The position numbers and the translations under genes are program-made. Of a stretch of DNA of 34,415 bases, positions 23,530-30,355 are shown in pieces. Numbering within the stretch: the stretch's first letter is position 1; the number at the start of each line of letters is the position of its first letter. The stretch is from Candidatus Gastranaerophilales bacterium (lineage in GTDB: Bacteria; Cyanobacteriota; Vampirovibrionia; Gastranaerophilales; Gastranaerophilaceae). The stretch lies in contig CALUQJ010000013.1 of NCBI GenBank assembly GCA_944322865.1, forward strand, positions 1 through 34,415, given 5' to 3'. The notes under the pieces were generated by a model. It saw only the letters and a list, made by a program, of their open reading frames with translations, made no database searches and was not told the origin of the DNA.

Positions 23530-24339
23530 TTACTTTATACTCATAACTCTCAAAACAGGGCTTTCATAATGACGTTTTCCGGCGCCGTAACCTGTTTTTT
23601 CTATTACAAATTCATCAGGCAGTTTTTCGCCTGTATATAGTGCTGCGGCAATCGCGGCTCCTGTAGGAGTCACCATTTCGCCGTCATTATCAGATATCTT
23701 TAGCGGCAGTTTGTAAGCCGCTACAATTTCGCATACAGCAGGCACCGGTACAGGAATTTTGCCGTGCTGGCAGGTTACAAACCCTTGTCCGTCAGTTAGT
23801 GTTGAAAAATAGACTTTGTCAGGCGACAAATCATCGAACAAAACCGCAAAACTTACTATATCAGCGATTGAATCTATTGCTCCGACTTCATGAAAATGAA
23901 CATCCTTTATATCTTTTCCGTGCACTTTGCTTTCTGCTTCTGCTACTATTTTAAATATCTTTTTCGCAAGATTTTTCGCGTTTTCAGTAATGTCTGCTTT
24001 ATCAATAACCGCGTTAACATCATCAAGGTTTCTGTGTTCGTGTGGTGTATGTATGCCGTGAGATCCTGCATGGTGATGTTCATCTTCGCAATGACAGTGT
24101 TCACAAATTTCTCCCTGATGGCTATGATGTTCAGTGTGGTGTTCCGCTAAAATAACATCAAAATCAGTCGCCATAATTCCATTGACCGATTTTTTAGTGA
24201 TACAGTAGGAAAACTCATTATCAAGTTTCATAGATTTAAGTGCTTTTTCAAGTTTTTCTCTGTCAGCTCCTAGATCCAAAAGTGCAGCAACTGACATATC
24301 ACCAGAGATCCCTGATTTACATTCAAAGTATAAATTCAT
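23530..24339 (-). CDS. larC: LarC N-terminal domain (nickel insertase), short form without C-terminal domain
   Basis: 269 residues, against about 400-430 for full LarC. The start CKSGISGDMSVAALLDLG, the FHEVGAIDSIADIVSF region, PVPVPAVCEI, DGEMVTPTGAAIAAAL and KTGYGAGKRHYESPVLR are LarC signatures. Residues about 66-103 form a His-rich loop (HHTEHHSHQ..., CEHCHCEDEHHHAGSHG), a likely nickel store. It ends just after the domain corresponding to LarC1; in Lactobacillus a ribosomal frameshift adds LarC2, but here cbiM follows after 11 bases and no LarC2 is present. The ATG overlaps the larB stop (TAATG). Confidence 0.88.
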   Translation of the reverse strand: MNLYFECKSGISGDMSVAALLDLGADREKLEKALKSMKLDNEFSYCITKKSVNGIMATDFDVILAEHHTEHHSHQGEICEHCHCEDEHHHAGSHGIHTPHEHRNLDDVNAVIDKADITENAKNLAKKIFKIVAEAESKVHGKDIKDVHFHEVGAIDSIADIVSFAVLFDDLSPDKVYFSTLTDGQGFVTCQHGKIPVPVPAVCEIVAAYKLPLKISDNDGEMVTPTGAAIAAALYTGEKLPDEFVIEKTGYGAGKRHYESPVLRVMSIK

Positions 24340-25019
24340 TAGTTTTTTCCTCCTGATATAAGTCTATTAATTTGTGCCGCGCTATATCCGGCATTAAACC
24401 CGTTATCTATATTGACAACGGTCATCCCTTCAGCGCAGCTGTTTAGCATAGTTAAAAGAGCAGATACGCCTTTAAAAGACGCCCCGTATCCGACAGAAGT
24501 CGGAACAGCTATCACAGGAACATCAACAAGTCCGGTTAAAATTCCGCCGAGTGCTCCTTCCATGCCGGCAACCGCAATAATTACATTTGCCTTACGTATT
24601 TCATCAATTTTATCAAATAATCTGTGTATTCCGGCAACACCTATATCATAATATTTTTTGACATTACTCCCGTAAAATTCTGCAACTGCCGCAGCCTCTT
24701 CCGCAACCGGGATATCTCCTGTTCCGCCTGTACAAACAGCTATTTCGCCGACTTTCTTAATCTCATTTTGCAAAAGAGTAACAACCCTTGCTGCTTCATT
24801 GTAATTCATTGTCGGAAAATTTTCCTGCAAAGATTTAGCCTGTTCCGGTGTAACCCTTGTTCCTATAGCATTTTGTCCTTGTTCCTGAAATGTTCTAAAA
24901 ATCTTTATTAATTGTTCGGGCGTTTTGCATTCACAAAATACTGCCTCAGAACAGCCGCGGCGCTCTTGGCGTTCAATATCAAGTTTTGCAAAATCAAGTT
25001 CTACATACTTATCACTCAT
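24339..25019 (-). CDS. larB: Nickel-pincer cofactor biosynthesis carboxylase LarB
   Basis: 226 residues. LDIERQERRGCSEAVF at the start, then CTGGTGDIPVAEEA, AGMEGALGGILTG, VPTSVGYGASFKG and VNIDNGFNAGYSA are LarB signatures; the C-terminal half is PurE-like. LarB carboxylates and hydrolyses nicotinic acid adenine dinucleotide, the first step of the cofactor. Its start overlaps the end of tatC by 8 bases, so it is translationally linked to the Tat genes. A larA-like client enzyme is not in the window. Confidence 0.93.
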   Translation of the reverse strand: MSDKYVELDFAKLDIERQERRGCSEAVFCECKTPEQLIKIFRTFQEQGQNAIGTRVTPEQAKSLQENFPTMNYNEAARVVTLLQNEIKKVGEIAVCTGGTGDIPVAEEAAAVAEFYGSNVKKYYDIGVAGIHRLFDKIDEIRKANVIIAVAGMEGALGGILTGLVDVPVIAVPTSVGYGASFKGVSALLTMLNSCAEGMTVVNIDNGFNAGYSAAQINRLISGGKN

Positions 25020-25746
25020 TTTCCACCTTCATTTTTTTATTATTTATCCTTGCAAGCAAAAGTCCAAGTTCAAACAAAAGGTAAGTCGGAACTCCAAGCA
25101 TAAGCTGACTCACAACATCTGGAGGTGTAAAAATTGCCGCAAGAATTAGAATTATTACAATAACATAAGGGCGTTTGTCGCTTATTGTTTCATAAGATAT
25201 AACGCCTGAACGTATCAACGCTATAGTAACAAGCGGCATCTGAAACATTATCCCGAAAGCCATTGACATCATCAGAGTTAAATTCATTATATTTGAAATT
25301 CCAAACACAGGTTCAACATTTGCCGCAGCAAAGCTCAAACCGAATTTTATCACAAGCGGGAGTATAACCAGAATACAAAATGCCGCCCCGCATACAAACA
25401 GTAAAGTTGAGGAAAGCACAGCAGTCTTTATAAACTTTTTTTCATTATCATAAAGTGCCGGCAGAATAAAATCCCATACTTTCTTTGCCATATATGGAAA
25501 TGCGACAATTACAGCAAGCACTAGAGCTGTTTTTATTTGGATTAAAAACACTTCGGCAGGAGAAAAAAAGTTAAGTTTAACATTACTGTCCTGCAATATA
25601 GTCTTAATAAGCCAATCCAGAACAGCAGGAGCCGCCCACAATGTAAACGGCAATGCTGCGCACAGTGAAACAATACATTTAAGCAAGGTTTCACGCAACG
25701 CTTCCAAATGTGTTATTAAACTTTCTTCTCTGTCATCTGTCTGCAT
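25012..25746 (-). CDS. tatC: Sec-independent protein translocase TatC
   Basis: 244 residues with six membrane segments. The N-terminal SLITHLEALRETLLKCI is the signal-recognition region, with PAEVFLIQIKTALVLA and VIVIILILAAIFTPPDVVSQL as further family segments. With TatA it exports folded proteins with twin-arginine signals. It overlaps larB by 8 bases and follows tatA by 3 bases. Confidence 0.95.
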   Translation of the reverse strand: MQTDDREESLITHLEALRETLLKCIVSLCAALPFTLWAAPAVLDWLIKTILQDSNVKLNFFSPAEVFLIQIKTALVLAVIVAFPYMAKKVWDFILPALYDNEKKFIKTAVLSSTLLFVCGAAFCILVILPLVIKFGLSFAAANVEPVFGISNIMNLTLMMSMAFGIMFQMPLVTIALIRSGVISYETISDKRPYVIVIILILAAIFTPPDVVSQLMLGVPTYLLFELGLLLARINNKKMKVENE

Positions 25747-25749
25747 AGT

Positions 25750-25965
25750 TTACACATCTTTAGGCTGGTATTCTTCGGGTTTTTCAGCAGAATCCTCTAT
25801 TGCATCTTTAAGTCCCTGAGCTTCCTCTTTTAAAATATTCTTTGCTTTTTTATACTCATAAGACGCACGCCCTAAAGCTCTTGCTATCTCAGGTATTCTT
25901 TTACCGCCGAACAGAAGTAAAATCACAACCAGTATAAGTAAAATTTCTGTAATTCCTAATGACAT
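25750..25965 (-). CDS. tatA: Sec-independent protein translocase TatA/E
   Basis: 71 residues. One N-terminal membrane helix ([20 protein letters not shown]) leads through the FGGKRIPE hinge into an amphipathic helix ([18 protein letters not shown]) and an acidic tail. Only one TatA-type gene is here and no TatB, as in minimal TatAC systems. A ribosome site and 18 bases separate it from the upstream ferredoxin gene. Confidence 0.94.
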   Translation of the reverse strand: MSLGITEILLILVVILLLFGGKRIPEIARALGRASYEYKKAKNILKEEAQGLKDAIEDSAEKPEEYQPKDV

Positions 25966-25983
25966 TTATTATTTCTCCTTTAA

Positions 25984-27267
25984 TTATAATGTTTTTTGTT
26001 CCCTTATCGGGAAAACTTCTATTGCGCCAAAGTGGCAGGCATGTTTGCAGGCACCACACCCGATACACTTTATTGCATTTAAGGCAGGTTTTTGCCCGTT
26101 TTCTTTGATTATAGCCTGTACAGGACACGCCTCAACACACAAACTGCACTCATTGCATTTATCAGAATTTATCATTGCCATTGCAATTCTGGTATGCTGT
26201 TTTTCTTCAATATCAATACGTTTGATAGCGCCTGACGGACAAATTTCAGAACATCTGTTACAGTCAAATTTACAAGGCGCTTTTGAGTAATTCAGATGTA
26301 CTGCGCCATATTCATTATCTGCTTTTTGAATAATCTTATTTGGACAATTTTCCACACAGAGGTTGCAGTTAAGGCATTTATTCAAAAACCTTTCTTTATC
26401 TCCGGCGCCCGGCGGCAAGATAACATCCTTGATTTTTTCGACAACTTTGTCCTTAATTTCAATACCCGCCTTAATCATTCCGCCAAATAATGCAAGTGCC
26501 GATGCTGCAATTATAAAATCGCGTCTTTTCGGATTAAATTTAACCTCACTTTTGGGTTTAATGCCATATTTTATACCGCTTTTCGGACAAACTTCAAGGC
26601 ATTTCAAACACTTAACGCACATTTCATTATCAACAGTTCTGTTTTTAGAATCAATGCAGCCGGAAGGACAATTTTTTTCACATTGCCCGCAGGAAACACA
26701 GACATCAGAAATATAAATTTTGTTGAGTGAAACTTTTGATATAAGCCCGAGTATCAAACCAACCGGACAAAAATTTGTACAAAAAACTCTGTCTTTAAGC
26801 ATTAGCGCAATTGCAATTATTATAACAGCAATAATTCCGATATTGTTGCCAGATACTAAAGCGCCGAAGAGTGTATAAGGGTCAACATACCTGAACGCCA
26901 GTACACCGCCGCCGAAAAGTATCCCCCAAGCTATTGCGCCGACAAAGTATTTGAAAGGCAAATTAACCTGCTTTTCGCAATGATTTTTATTCATTCTGAC
27001 TTTTAAAACAGCTCCGCAAAGTTCCTGGAATATTCCTAACGGACAGATTAATGAACAATACACCCGTCCGCACCAAAAAGTTATACCAACAAGTGCTATC
27101 AATATAACGAGCGCTGCAATCGAAAAATCAACAACTACGCGCTGAAAAACAGGCAGCAGTTGAAAATCAAAGAGTTTTATCGAATAAAAAACGCCGAACA
27201 TCCCGAGCACTGCCAGTATAAAAACAACTATAGAAATTAAAAGTCTTATTTTATATATATGCTTCAT
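25984..27267 (-). CDS. NapH-NapG-like fusion: membrane polyferredoxin with an internal twin-arginine segment
   Basis: 427 residues. Residues 1-160 hold four membrane segments and the first of two CX3CP motifs of NapH-type quinol oxidases (C71/C75 and C163/C167). Two [4Fe-4S] motifs follow (about 190-200 and 217-227). Then KRRDFIIAASALALFGGM (247-264) resembles a Tat signal or anchor, and a NapG-like part carries four more clusters (298-308, 332-343, 371-381, 401-411). In known Nap systems H and G are separate; here one chain would place two ferredoxin clusters inside and four outside. It likely moves electrons between quinol and the exported partners encoded next to it. Overlaps the reductase gene by one base. 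Confidence 0.82.
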   Translation of the reverse strand: MKHIYKIRLLISIVVFILAVLGMFGVFYSIKLFDFQLLPVFQRVVVDFSIAALVILIALVGITFWCGRVYCSLICPLGIFQELCGAVLKVRMNKNHCEKQVNLPFKYFVGAIAWGILFGGGVLAFRYVDPYTLFGALVSGNNIGIIAVIIIAIALMLKDRVFCTNFCPVGLILGLISKVSLNKIYISDVCVSCGQCEKNCPSGCIDSKNRTVDNEMCVKCLKCLEVCPKSGIKYGIKPKSEVKFNPKRRDFIIAASALALFGGMIKAGIEIKDKVVEKIKDVILPPGAGDKERFLNKCLNCNLCVENCPNKIIQKADNEYGAVHLNYSKAPCKFDCNRCSEICPSGAIKRIDIEEKQHTRIAMAMINSDKCNECSLCVEACPVQAIIKENGQKPALNAIKCIGCGACKHACHFGAIEVFPIREQKTL

Positions 27268-28508
27268 TATGACATACTCTTTTCAACTTCCTCAACTTTT
27301 TTCAAAACATCCGCAAGCAAATCCGGAATATTAAGCCCCTGAGGACAATTTTTATTGCAAAGCCCGCATTTAATACATTTGTCAGCGCGCTCTTCCTCTT
27401 TTAATGCATTATAATTTGTCACAAACATAAATTCAGCATTCGGTTGTGCACTTGCTTTATACAAATTATAAAGCCCGAAAATCGCCGGAATATTTATTCC
27501 GCGCGGACAAACTTCCATACAGTATTTGCAAGCTGTACAATTTATTGCGCCCTGAGATTGAATAATTTGTGCAATTTCGTGCGCGACTTTTTCTTCTTTT
27601 TCTGTAAAAGGTCTGTAATTAACAAAAGTATCAATATTTTCTTTTACCTGCTGCAAATTACTCATTCCGCTCAAAATCGTGAACACTAACGGTTTATTGG
27701 CAACCCAGCGGAGTCCGAAAGAGGCTTGAGTATCATCCGGACATTCAGCTTTGAGTTTTTCGGCAGCTTTAGCAGGAATATTGCACAAAGCTCCGCCTCT
27801 TAATGGCTCCATTACAATAACCGGAACATTTGCTTCTTCTGCAATTTCATATAACTGATCTCCATTTATAACTTCCCAATCAAGGTAATTCAACTGCAAC
27901 TGGCAAAAATCCCATTTATGTTCATTAATAACTTCTTTAAGCATTTTGGGATCCCCGTGGAAAGAAAATCCCAGATACTTAATCAACCCGTCATTTTTGA
28001 GTTTCAAAAGTTCGCCATACATATCATTATCACGATAATTGCTTATAGTACCTTTATTTATGTTATGAACCATATAATTATCAAAGTATTCAACCTGACA
28101 TTTTTTCAACTGTTCTTTAAATATTCTGTGAACATCAGCAGGTGAATTAACAAGATAAGAAGGGTTTTTATCTGTTAAAAAGAAACTATCGCGTTTATAT
28201 TGTTTTAAAATTTCTCCTATGGCATTTTCGGATTTACCTTCAACATACATATAAGCAGTGTCAAAGTAATTTGCACCGTGCTCCATGGCATAAGCGACCA
28301 TTTTGTCAAGTTCTGCCATATCAATTTTTCCATCGCGCATAGGCAAACGCATACACCCGAGCGAAATTAATGGCATTTCCAAATTATCAAACTTTCTTCT
28401 GACCACCTGATTCACTGATTTTTTAACCTCTTTTTTCCCGCAGCCGGCAAGCAAAGCTGCCCCGCCAACTGCAAGTGCTGAATTAATTATAAAATCCCGT
28501 CTTTTCAT
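27267..28508 (-). CDS. Tat-exported lipoprotein aldo/keto reductase with C-terminal ferredoxin clusters
   Basis: 413 residues. The N-terminus MKRRDFIINS...ALLAGC combines a twin-arginine motif (residues 3-4) with a lipobox (Cys23). The aldo/keto reductase barrel has the full tetrad: Asp83, Tyr88, Lys114 and His148. Two [4Fe-4S] motifs end the chain: CTACKYCMEVCPRG and CIKCGLCNKNCPQG. Cytoplasmic relatives use NADPH or ferredoxin; outside the membrane NADPH is not available, so electrons may come through the clusters from the NapH-NapG-like protein. The substrate is unknown. The upstream flavodoxin gene is 9 bases away. Confidence 0.87.
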   Translation of the reverse strand: MKRRDFIINSALAVGGAALLAGCGKKEVKKSVNQVVRRKFDNLEMPLISLGCMRLPMRDGKIDMAELDKMVAYAMEHGANYFDTAYMYVEGKSENAIGEILKQYKRDSFFLTDKNPSYLVNSPADVHRIFKEQLKKCQVEYFDNYMVHNINKGTISNYRDNDMYGELLKLKNDGLIKYLGFSFHGDPKMLKEVINEHKWDFCQLQLNYLDWEVINGDQLYEIAEEANVPVIVMEPLRGGALCNIPAKAAEKLKAECPDDTQASFGLRWVANKPLVFTILSGMSNLQQVKENIDTFVNYRPFTEKEEKVAHEIAQIIQSQGAINCTACKYCMEVCPRGINIPAIFGLYNLYKASAQPNAEFMFVTNYNALKEEERADKCIKCGLCNKNCPQGLNIPDLLADVLKKVEEVEKSMS

Positions 28509-28517
28509 ATTTGTCCT

Positions 28518-29087
28518 CTAAAATTTTAAACTGTTAATCCAATTTTTTACATCGTCAGTTTTAGCCGAATTTTCATAAGATGTAAAACCTTCTGTTACAA
28601 CTGCATTCGGGGCAAGTTTTTGCATATCCGTATAAGTTGAGGAAGCCCCGCCGCCTCCGTGTGTACAGAATGGCGCAATAGTCTTTCCGTCAAAATTGTT
28701 ATTCTTGATAAATGTTTTGACTGGTCCTGCCATTGTGTACCACCAAACCGGTGTTCCTAAAAATATTATATCATAATTCTCAACATTCCCGTTATCTGTA
28801 AGTTCAGGATATACATTGTTTTCTTTTTCCTGTCTGCCTATTTCAACAACTGCATTGTACTGCGCCGGATAAGGTTTAGCAGGTTTTATTTCAAATAAAT
28901 CCCCGCCTGTAACGCCTTGAATTTTTTCAGCAACTGCTCTTGTATTGCCCGAATGTGAAAAGTATGCAATAAGAATTTTTTTACCGTTCATATTAACCTC
29001 CTTGTTTTGATTTGCCAGAACTCTGTATACGCCTGTGGCGCATAATACTATAACTAAACCTAATATAATAAATATCCTTTTGTCCAT
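28518..29087 (-). CDS. Flavodoxin with N-terminal membrane anchor or signal, and an internal second start
   Basis: 189 residues. The first 26 residues (MDKRIFIILGLVIVLCATGV...) form a membrane anchor or signal peptide. The flavodoxin-like domain begins at Met33 with IAYFSHSGNTRAVAEKI (FMN phosphate loop); TPVWWYTMAGPVKTFI and FCTHGGGGAS contact flavin in the family. The ATG at 29087 has GGAGAAATT before it. A second in-frame ATG at 28991 (Met33) has a perfect AAGGAGG five bases upstream and would give a 157-residue cytoplasmic form starting exactly at the domain. It heads the redox/Tat/Lar operon. It is the electron-shuttle type often found next to aldo/keto reductases. Confidence 0.87.
   Translation of the reverse strand: MDKRIFIILGLVIVLCATGVYRVLANQNKEVNMNGKKILIAYFSHSGNTRAVAEKIQGVTGGDLFEIKPAKPYPAQYNAVVEIGRQEKENNVYPELTDNGNVENYDIIFLGTPVWWYTMAGPVKTFIKNNNFDGKTIAPFCTHGGGGASSTYTDMQKLAPNAVVTEGFTSYENSAKTDDVKNWINSLKF
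28989..29003 (-). promoter_or_regulatory. Internal Shine-Dalgarno and ATG in the flavodoxin gene
   Basis: On the minus strand AAGGAGG (29003-28997), five bases, then ATG (28991-28989). It is the strongest ribosome site in this operon by eye and would start translation at the first residue of the flavin domain. Confidence 0.6.
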
Positions 29088-29116
29088 AATTTCTCCGAAA
29101 TTATTTTTACTTAATT

Positions 29117-29147
29117 ATACTACAATCTGGAGTCTACTCTAAGTCAA
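29117..29147 (-). promoter_or_regulatory. Long-spacer (MerR-type) promoter of the redox/Tat/Lar operon
   Basis: On the minus strand TTGACT (29147-29142), a 19-base spacer and TAGTAT (29122-29117), with a symmetric TAGAGT-N2-ACTCCA centred in the spacer. Spacers of 19-20 bases with an operator inside are the hallmark of MerR-family activated promoters. A consensus TATAAT overlaps at 29119-29114 but would be 22 bases from the -35. No MerR gene is in the window. Confidence 0.5.
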
Positions 29148-29189
29148 GTGTTTTTTTACATTTATGTTAAATTTTTTGAATATGAAATC

Positions 29190-29218
29190 TTGACAATGTG
29201 TAGGAGATATGCTACAAT
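29190..29218 (+). promoter_or_regulatory. Promoter and likely operator of the toxin-antitoxin pair
   Basis: TTGACA (29190-29195), a 17-base spacer and TACAAT (29213-29218), with only 6 bases to the ATG at 29225, so the mRNA is likely leaderless. TGTAG (29199-29203) and CTACA (29212-29216) form an inverted repeat across the spacer, a good candidate site for the HTH antitoxin. Confidence 0.7.
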
Positions 29219-29224
29219 AAATAT

Positions 29225-29554
29225 ATGAAAGAAATCGAATACTACATAACACCAGATGGGAAATGTCCATATATAGAATGGCGTGACACTTTAAGTAATG
29301 CGTTTCAAGTACGCATTGCAAAACGTATAAACCGTATGCTTGACGGAAATTATGGAGATTGGAAACGATTACAAAACAGCCAATTGTCCGAAATACGGTT
29401 AGATTTTGGCAAAGGATATCGTATTTACTTTAAAGAACTTGATAATGTAATAATTCTTTTGCTTGCAGGTAGTGATAAATCTAATCAAAAAACTGTTATT
29501 AAACAAGCGGACAAATACTTAGAAGAATATTTAAGCAGGAGTATAACCGAATGA
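29225..29554 (+). CDS. HigB/RelE-type toxin (phage-derived Gp49-like, TIGR02683-like)
   Basis: 109 residues. A RelE-fold chain with YIEWRDTL near the start, then RIAKRINRMLDGNYGDWKRL, LSEIRLDFGKGYRIYF and IILLLAGSDKSNQ. These are typical of addiction-module killer proteins that cut mRNA at the ribosome. Its stop overlaps the antitoxin start by four bases (ATGA). The toxin-first order is usual for HigBA. No ribosome site is visible; the promoter abuts the ATG. Confidence 0.88.
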   Translation: MKEIEYYITPDGKCPYIEWRDTLSNAFQVRIAKRINRMLDGNYGDWKRLQNSQLSEIRLDFGKGYRIYFKELDNVIILLLAGSDKSNQKTVIKQADKYLEEYLSRSITE

Positions 29555-29862
29555 ATAGTATAAATTTTTTAGATGATTTAAACAGACAATTACAGAATCC
29601 TGAATTTCAGCGGGAATGGATAAGACAAACAATAATTGAATATGCTCAGGACGGTGATTACATTGAGTTTTTCAGAGCGCTGGAACAGGTTATCAAAGCA
29701 CGTACTACAGTAAGTAAATTTGCCGAAGATGTCGGTATGAACAGAGTACAGCTTGTTGATATACTGCACGGACGTACAAAAACACCGAGTCTTGTTACAA
29801 TAAATAAAATATTGGGCGGGCTTGGTTATACTATATCTATTGATGAATTAAAATCAGCTTAG
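29551..29862 (+). CDS. HigA-type antitoxin, XRE helix-turn-helix (TIGR02684-like)
   Basis: 103 residues. An N-terminal helical part (FLDDLNRQLQNPEFQREWI...) is followed by an XRE helix-turn-helix at about 53-90 (TTVSKFAEDVGMNRVQLVDI and LHGRTKTPSLVTINKILGGL). It should neutralise the toxin and repress the pair from the inverted repeat at 29199-29216. AGGAG lies about 9 bases before the ATG, within the toxin gene, which links their translation. Confidence 0.88.
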   Translation: MNSINFLDDLNRQLQNPEFQREWIRQTIIEYAQDGDYIEFFRALEQVIKARTTVSKFAEDVGMNRVQLVDILHGRTKTPSLVTINKILGGLGYTISIDELKSA

Positions 29863-29868
29863 GATATA

Positions 29869-30261
29869 TTATTTTCCAGACATATCATCAGGAGTCATAA
29901 ACCATAAGGAGATATTGCTATCTTCTGCAACTGTTTTGAGCCTGTTGATATATTTTGCATCTTTTGTGCCGTTTTCCACAATCAGTACAATTCCGGGTTG
30001 TTTATTTAACTTTTTACCGTAATACAAGGATTGTCCAATTGATTCAGCCCATTTTTGCGCAAAATCAAATTCAATAGCATGAGTTTCAGTAACACAATCT
30101 ACTCTGGCTTTGTCTGGCAGAACATATTCTGTCGTGCCGCCGGATGCAGAACACCATACGCGCTGGTAATCTTTCTCATAATATTTATGAGATTTGCAGG
30201 TCGCGGCATGTGCCATGCCTGTGAATAGGATTATTAAAGCGATTGAAATAAATTTTTGCAT
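29869..30261 (-). CDS. Secreted small protein with PD-(D/E)xK nuclease-like sequence
   Basis: 130 residues from the second of two adjacent ATGs; the first, at 30264, would be one base from AGGAG, the second has a workable spacing. Signal peptide with AHA cleavage (LIILFTGMAHA). The mature part holds RVDCVTETHAIEFDFAQKW and ESIGQSLYYGKKLNKQPGIV, with D-E-D-K-type residues spaced as in restriction-endonuclease folds. Such secreted proteins are scattered in Gram-negative bacteria and phages without known function. Convergent with, and 6 bases from, the antitoxin gene. Nuclease activity is a guess. Confidence 0.65.
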   Translation of the reverse strand: MQKFISIALIILFTGMAHAATCKSHKYYEKDYQRVWCSASGGTTEYVLPDKARVDCVTETHAIEFDFAQKWAESIGQSLYYGKKLNKQPGIVLIVENGTKDAKYINRLKTVAEDSNISLWFMTPDDMSGK

Positions 30262-30355
30262 CATACTCCTGTCATGATTATCTTATTATGACAAGAAATT
30301 TTGCAAAATGTAATTAGCCAATCGGATATATTTTTAATAAATTTTGCAATTTGTT

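Noticed and set aside
23519-23545. Programmed frameshift joining larC to a LarC2 domain, as in Lactobacillus
   Set aside because: The 11 bases after the larC stop hold only the ribosome site of cbiM, and the following frame is clearly the CbiM-type transporter. No LarC2-like sequence is present.
30262-30264. First ATG as the start of the secreted nuclease-like protein
   Set aside because: It is one base from AGGAG, too close for ribosome binding; the adjacent second ATG gives a workable spacing and the same signal peptide.
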